Origin: Clavulina sp. PMI_390
Taxonomy: Eukaryota; Basidiomycota; Agaricomycetes; Cantharellales; Hydnaceae
Assembly (NCBI GenBank): GCA_015039315.1
Contig: WIDE01000306.1
Location: 1-11,519, forward strand
DNA length: 11,519 nt
Direction of reading: 5' to 3'
Shown here: one piece after another, positions 8,717 through 11,519 of the stretch
How positions within the stretch are numbered: position 1 is the first letter of the stretch
Layout: each line of letters opens with the position of its first letter
Position numbers and translations under genes: made by a program
Notes under the pieces: model-generated
What the model saw: the letters and a program-made list of their open reading frames with translations, nothing else
Database searches by the model: none
Told to the model about the DNA's origin: nothing

Positions 8717-10507
8717 GCCCAGACCATGCACAGCTCGACATGTGAAAGCTCTCTGGCAGTAACACAGCCACTCATCCAATCGACGACTATCTTCGTGTGC
8801 GTTATGTCTCAGCCCCTGAGGCTATGTGGCGCATTCTCAGGTTTGGCATTTCCCAACAAAATCCCTCTGTGGCATGACTTGCCGTTCACGCACCAGGAAT
8901 GAACCTTCCCCAGTATCGCACAAAGTCATCTCCCACCGCCCCCTCCGAATCTTCATCACTGCTTCGATATTTTATTCGGCCGACCGATTCCCTCTTTGAT
9001 GACATGCTCTATGCGACGTACTTCACTGAATTCACGTCAATCAAGGCCAACCCTGCTGCACATCCCCCAGGCGAGTGGTGGTCCGAATCTGGCACTATTC
9101 CAAACTCCCCTCCCCACATCATTCGGCGACGTATGCGTGGTGACAAGGTTGCACGTTTACGCTCGGTCCGTCCAGGCATGGGGGAGGTTTTCTACATCCG
9201 TCTCTTGCTTCTCCACCATGCTGCTCGATCATTCGAGGCCCTTTGCACAATTCATGGAGTTGTGCATGACATGTTCCAGCATGCTGCTCGCGCTGCTGGC
9301 TTGCTCCAGGATGACGATGAGGGGCGCCTTGCATTGGAAGATGCTGTAGCTGAATACAAATCTCCGCCCCAGCTACGCTTCCTCTTTACTCTGTTGGTTC
9401 TGGAAGGGGCTCCTGCTGTCGAGTTATGGGATATGTTCAAGGACGATCTTGCACGTGACTACTTGGGCAATATGTTCGCTGAACGCCCCCTCCTCATTAC
9501 TCAATATGCGCATAATCGGGCTCTGGAGGATATCAACTGCCTCCTGAATGAGCACGGGAAGTGTACAACCCAATTTGGTCTCCCTGCCGTCCGTTCGCTT
9601 TCGGCCGAGATTCGTGCTGAACTGGATTACTTTGCCCCACAAGCTGTGACACTCAATCGCCTTGCAGATGACATGGTGGCGTCCATGACTCCTGACCAGC
9701 GCGCTATTTACGACTCCATTCACTCAACTGTCTTTGATCCCTCCTTTGCCCAGTCTCGCTCTTCGCACCTCCACTTTCTCACTGGAAAGGCAGGGCGAGG
9801 CAAATCATTTGTGGTGAAAGCACTGGTGGCAAGGGCACGTGGGACCGGCCATATTGCTGTCGTCGCGGGTACAACCGCTTTGTCAGTGTCAGATGTTGAT
9901 GGAGGACGGACAGCGCATAGCACGTTCAAGCTCCCGGTTACTGATGATAACTCCAACATTTCATCAAACATCTCAGATGAGAGCGCGCGCGCAGATCTCC
10001 TTCAAGCAGCTGCATTTATTGTGTGGGATGAGCTGCCAATGGCTAATATTGCTGCTTTCGAAGCTGTGGATAGTTTACTACGGCGTCTTATGGGAGTCAA
10101 TGCGCCGTTCGGTGGCAAAGTTATTGTTGCCATTGGTGACTTTCGGCAGGTTGCTCCAGTAGTCAAAGGCGGTGGCCCGACTGCATGTTTCATGGCTTCG
10201 ATTCTCTCCTCATCGCTCTGGGAGCATTTCCAAATCCATCAACTTTTGGCACCAATGCGCAATGCCTCTGATCCCAACTTTGCCAATTTTGTGGATTCAG
10301 TTGGTGAAAACACAACTGGTGACCGAATCAACCTTCGACCCTATCTCCATCACATCAGCGATTTTCATGAGATGCAGCACCATTTATATCCCGATGAGTT
10401 GCTTCGTGACCCTGCCGCTTGCATGCAAAGAGCCTTTCTTATGCCGCTCAATGTTGATGTTGACAAGTTCAACATGGGAATTCTTGAACGGCTTCCTGGA
10501 CAAAAAT

Positions 10508-10560
10508 GTCAGTGCATTGACTCCTCTCCTCTCAACAGATTGCTCACATCACCCAATTAG
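10508..10560 (+). other. Intron 5 of the Helitron gene (53 nt, phase 1)
   Basis: The donor is T/GTCAGT and the acceptor is AATTAG/CT. Splicing joins ERLPGQK to SVHYSFNSIVENDS, as expected after Pif1-like helicase motif IV. Without it the helicase would appear to end at the TAG formed by the acceptor (10558-10560), with a frameshift to the C-terminal block. Confidence 0.85.
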
Positions 10561-11138
10561 CTGTACATTATTCATTCAATTCAATTGTTGAGAATGACAG
10601 CGCGAGCCTTGACACATCCAGTCAGCCTGCTTACAGTGCCGAGGCATTGGAGGATTTTCTCGCACAGACGACGTCGCGTGATGCGCCCAATCATGATCTC
10701 TGGCTGAAGATTGGGGCTGTGTGCTGCATTATGCGCAACCTCTCATCAGCAAAAGGTTTGGTCAAGAATCAGCGTGTGGTCATTGTGGGAGTGAAGGCAC
10801 GGTACATTGAGGTCAGGCTCCTCAATTGTGGTCACCGTCCGAACATCACACACTGCATCCCTCGAATTAATTTTGATTTCCGCCCGCCGTATGTTTCATA
10901 TACGGTGCGCCGGAAGCAATTCCCCCTCCGCCTTGCCTATTCAACGACATTCAATAGCTGCCAGGGCCTCACATTTGATTTTGTTGTCATTGACGGCCGA
11001 TCCGATGTGTTTGCTCATGGCCAGCTCTATACTGCGATATCTCGCGTGCGCTCAAGGGGTGATGCATGGGTATACATGCCTGACGATAGGCCTGATGTTG
11101 CTAATGTTGTATATCCGAAGTTACTTATGAGTATCTAA

Positions 11139-11519
11139 TATATGGTGTACTTCTCTGCGGCTACGTGTTCGTTCGCGATGCATGTTTATCTTTGTTTACC
11201 TCCTCTGTTATGTTATGGTCCATGGCGATTTCACTCACTCACACAGTGAAGCACCGCACAACCATGTCTTCTGCGAATTAATCTATCCAATCTACTGGCT
11301 GCAGAGATTGAAATCTTATTGCTACTTTGACTAATTGGAAAACTGCACGGCATTGTCATCATTCTCGCTATTTCTCCTAAATCTTCTCGGCAGAGCGGAT
11401 CAGCTGTGCCCCCCTGAGAGCTCCAATGTGACCCTCCATCGCTGATATCTATGATCGCGGATGTTTCACATCCTAATTCTGCCAAATCTGCTCAGTCTTC
11501 TAACGTAAACTCTGATCCC
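11139..11519. other. Helitron 3' non-coding tail and/or flank
   Basis: No gene is supportable in this 381-bp end segment. It holds two small hairpins, each near a CTAA/T site (11305-11335 and 11459-11477), that are weak candidates for the Helitron right terminus. A minus-strand open frame (11231-11485) has no recognisable features and is treated as chance. Confidence 0.5.
11459..11477 (+). other. Hairpin abutting CTAA/T, candidate Helitron right terminus (option B)
   Basis: GGATGT-TTC-ACATCC forms a perfect 6-bp stem with a 3-nt loop. The last stem base begins CTAA, followed by T. Known Helitron hairpins are normally longer and about 10-12 nt from the CTRR end, so this is only a candidate. 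Confidence 0.25.

Larger units (their letters stand above)
6526..11138 (+). pseudogene. Helitron RepHel transposase/helicase, two in-frame TGA codons
   Basis: Exons are 6526-7009, 7061-8022, 8122-8235, 8294-8663, 8717-10507 and 10561-11138, about 1,432 residues once spliced and within the usual RepHel size. N-terminal zinc-finger-like cysteines are at 88, 91, 104 and 105 (PCEFCG...KWCC). An Asp run follows (7786-7806), then ITLPASFTGSPKY and GKPDLMVT. The Rep nuclease has the HUH motif GLPHAHIIL (His 514 and 516) and a Y2 motif LYIYKYLFKG (Tyr 636 and 640, spaced YxxxY). The Pif1-type superfamily 1 helicase has Walker A GKAGRGKS (from residue 1000), GGRTAHSTFKLP, Walker B WDELPMAN (Asp-Glu 1081-1082), GDFRQVAPV, the PMRN arginine, and a C-terminal block with HGQLYTAISRV. 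TGA codons at 8743-8745 (codon 653) and 8875-8877 (codon 697) separate Rep from helicase. The second falls where this family usually has Arg. The downstream ATG at 8899 could only give a helicase fragment. Confidence 0.93.
6388..11334 (+). mobile_element. Helitron (rolling-circle transposon), RepHel-encoding; right end uncertain
   Basis: The core (6526-11138) is certain from the RepHel gene. The left end is placed at the TC of TCTATAAG (6388). Helitrons leave no target-site duplication and end in CTRR followed by a host T, with a hairpin shortly before. Two candidates are visible. One is CTAA/T at 11331-11335, 14 nt after a 5-bp stem (AGATT/AATCT, 11305-11316). The other is CTAA/T at 11473-11477, abutting a 6-bp stem GGATGT-TTC-ACATCC (11459-11473). 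Neither is convincing, and the true end may lie outside the window. No terminal inverted repeats were seen. The element looks non-autonomous now because its gene has two nonsense codons. Confidence 0.7.

Noticed and set aside
10508..10560. Apparent frameshift and premature stop at the end of the long helicase frame
   Set aside because: A 53-nt GTCAGT...TTAG intron restores the frame and gives the expected helicase sequence, so this is splicing rather than a lesion.
11231..11485. 84-codon minus-strand open frame at the right end
   Set aside because: No motif or splice support; it spans the candidate Helitron terminus.

Overview
The window looks like accessory chromosomal DNA from a filamentous basidiomycete, probably an Agaricomycete. 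The reasons are short introns (about 50-70 nt) with GTNNGN donors and CTNAC-type branch sites, a small cluster of F-box/leucine-rich-repeat-like genes of the kind expanded in those fungi, and a RepHel Helitron. No bacterial-style operons, rRNA, tRNA or CRISPR were seen. The organism call is inference from gene architecture.

Layout. 1-81: a 20-bp minisatellite that runs off the left edge. 161-1521 (minus): F-box paralog copy 1, with two phase-0 introns. 1522 to about 3560: no supportable gene; it holds a weak promoter-like motif and one open minus-strand stretch (2870-3244). About 3775-4669 (minus): a heavily decayed third F-box paralog. 4986-6327 (minus): F-box paralog copy 2, with the same exon layout as copy 1, an in-frame TAG and a damaged splice donor. 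6328-6525: a short divergent intergenic gap containing the probable Helitron left tip. 6526-11138 (plus): the Helitron transposase/helicase gene (zinc finger, HUH-Y2 Rep nuclease, Pif1-like helicase) in six exons, broken by two TGA codons. 11139-11519: Helitron tail or flank, with two weak candidates for the right terminus.

How it fits together. Three same-strand F-box paralogs form a tandem array. Copies 2 and 3 carry TAG at the same codon where copy 1 has Trp. A Helitron sits immediately upstream of copy 2, with its probable 5' tip about 60 bp from that pseudogene's ATG. Most lesions (TGA where a paralog has CGA, TAG where a paralog has TGG) are C:G to T:A changes, suggesting cytosine deamination or a repeat-targeted mutation process. 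I see no novel multi-gene system. The most informative items are the shared nonsense codon, a conserved splice donor lying on the apparent stop codon of copies 1 and 2, and a Helitron gene that keeps its catalytic motifs despite two nonsense codons.
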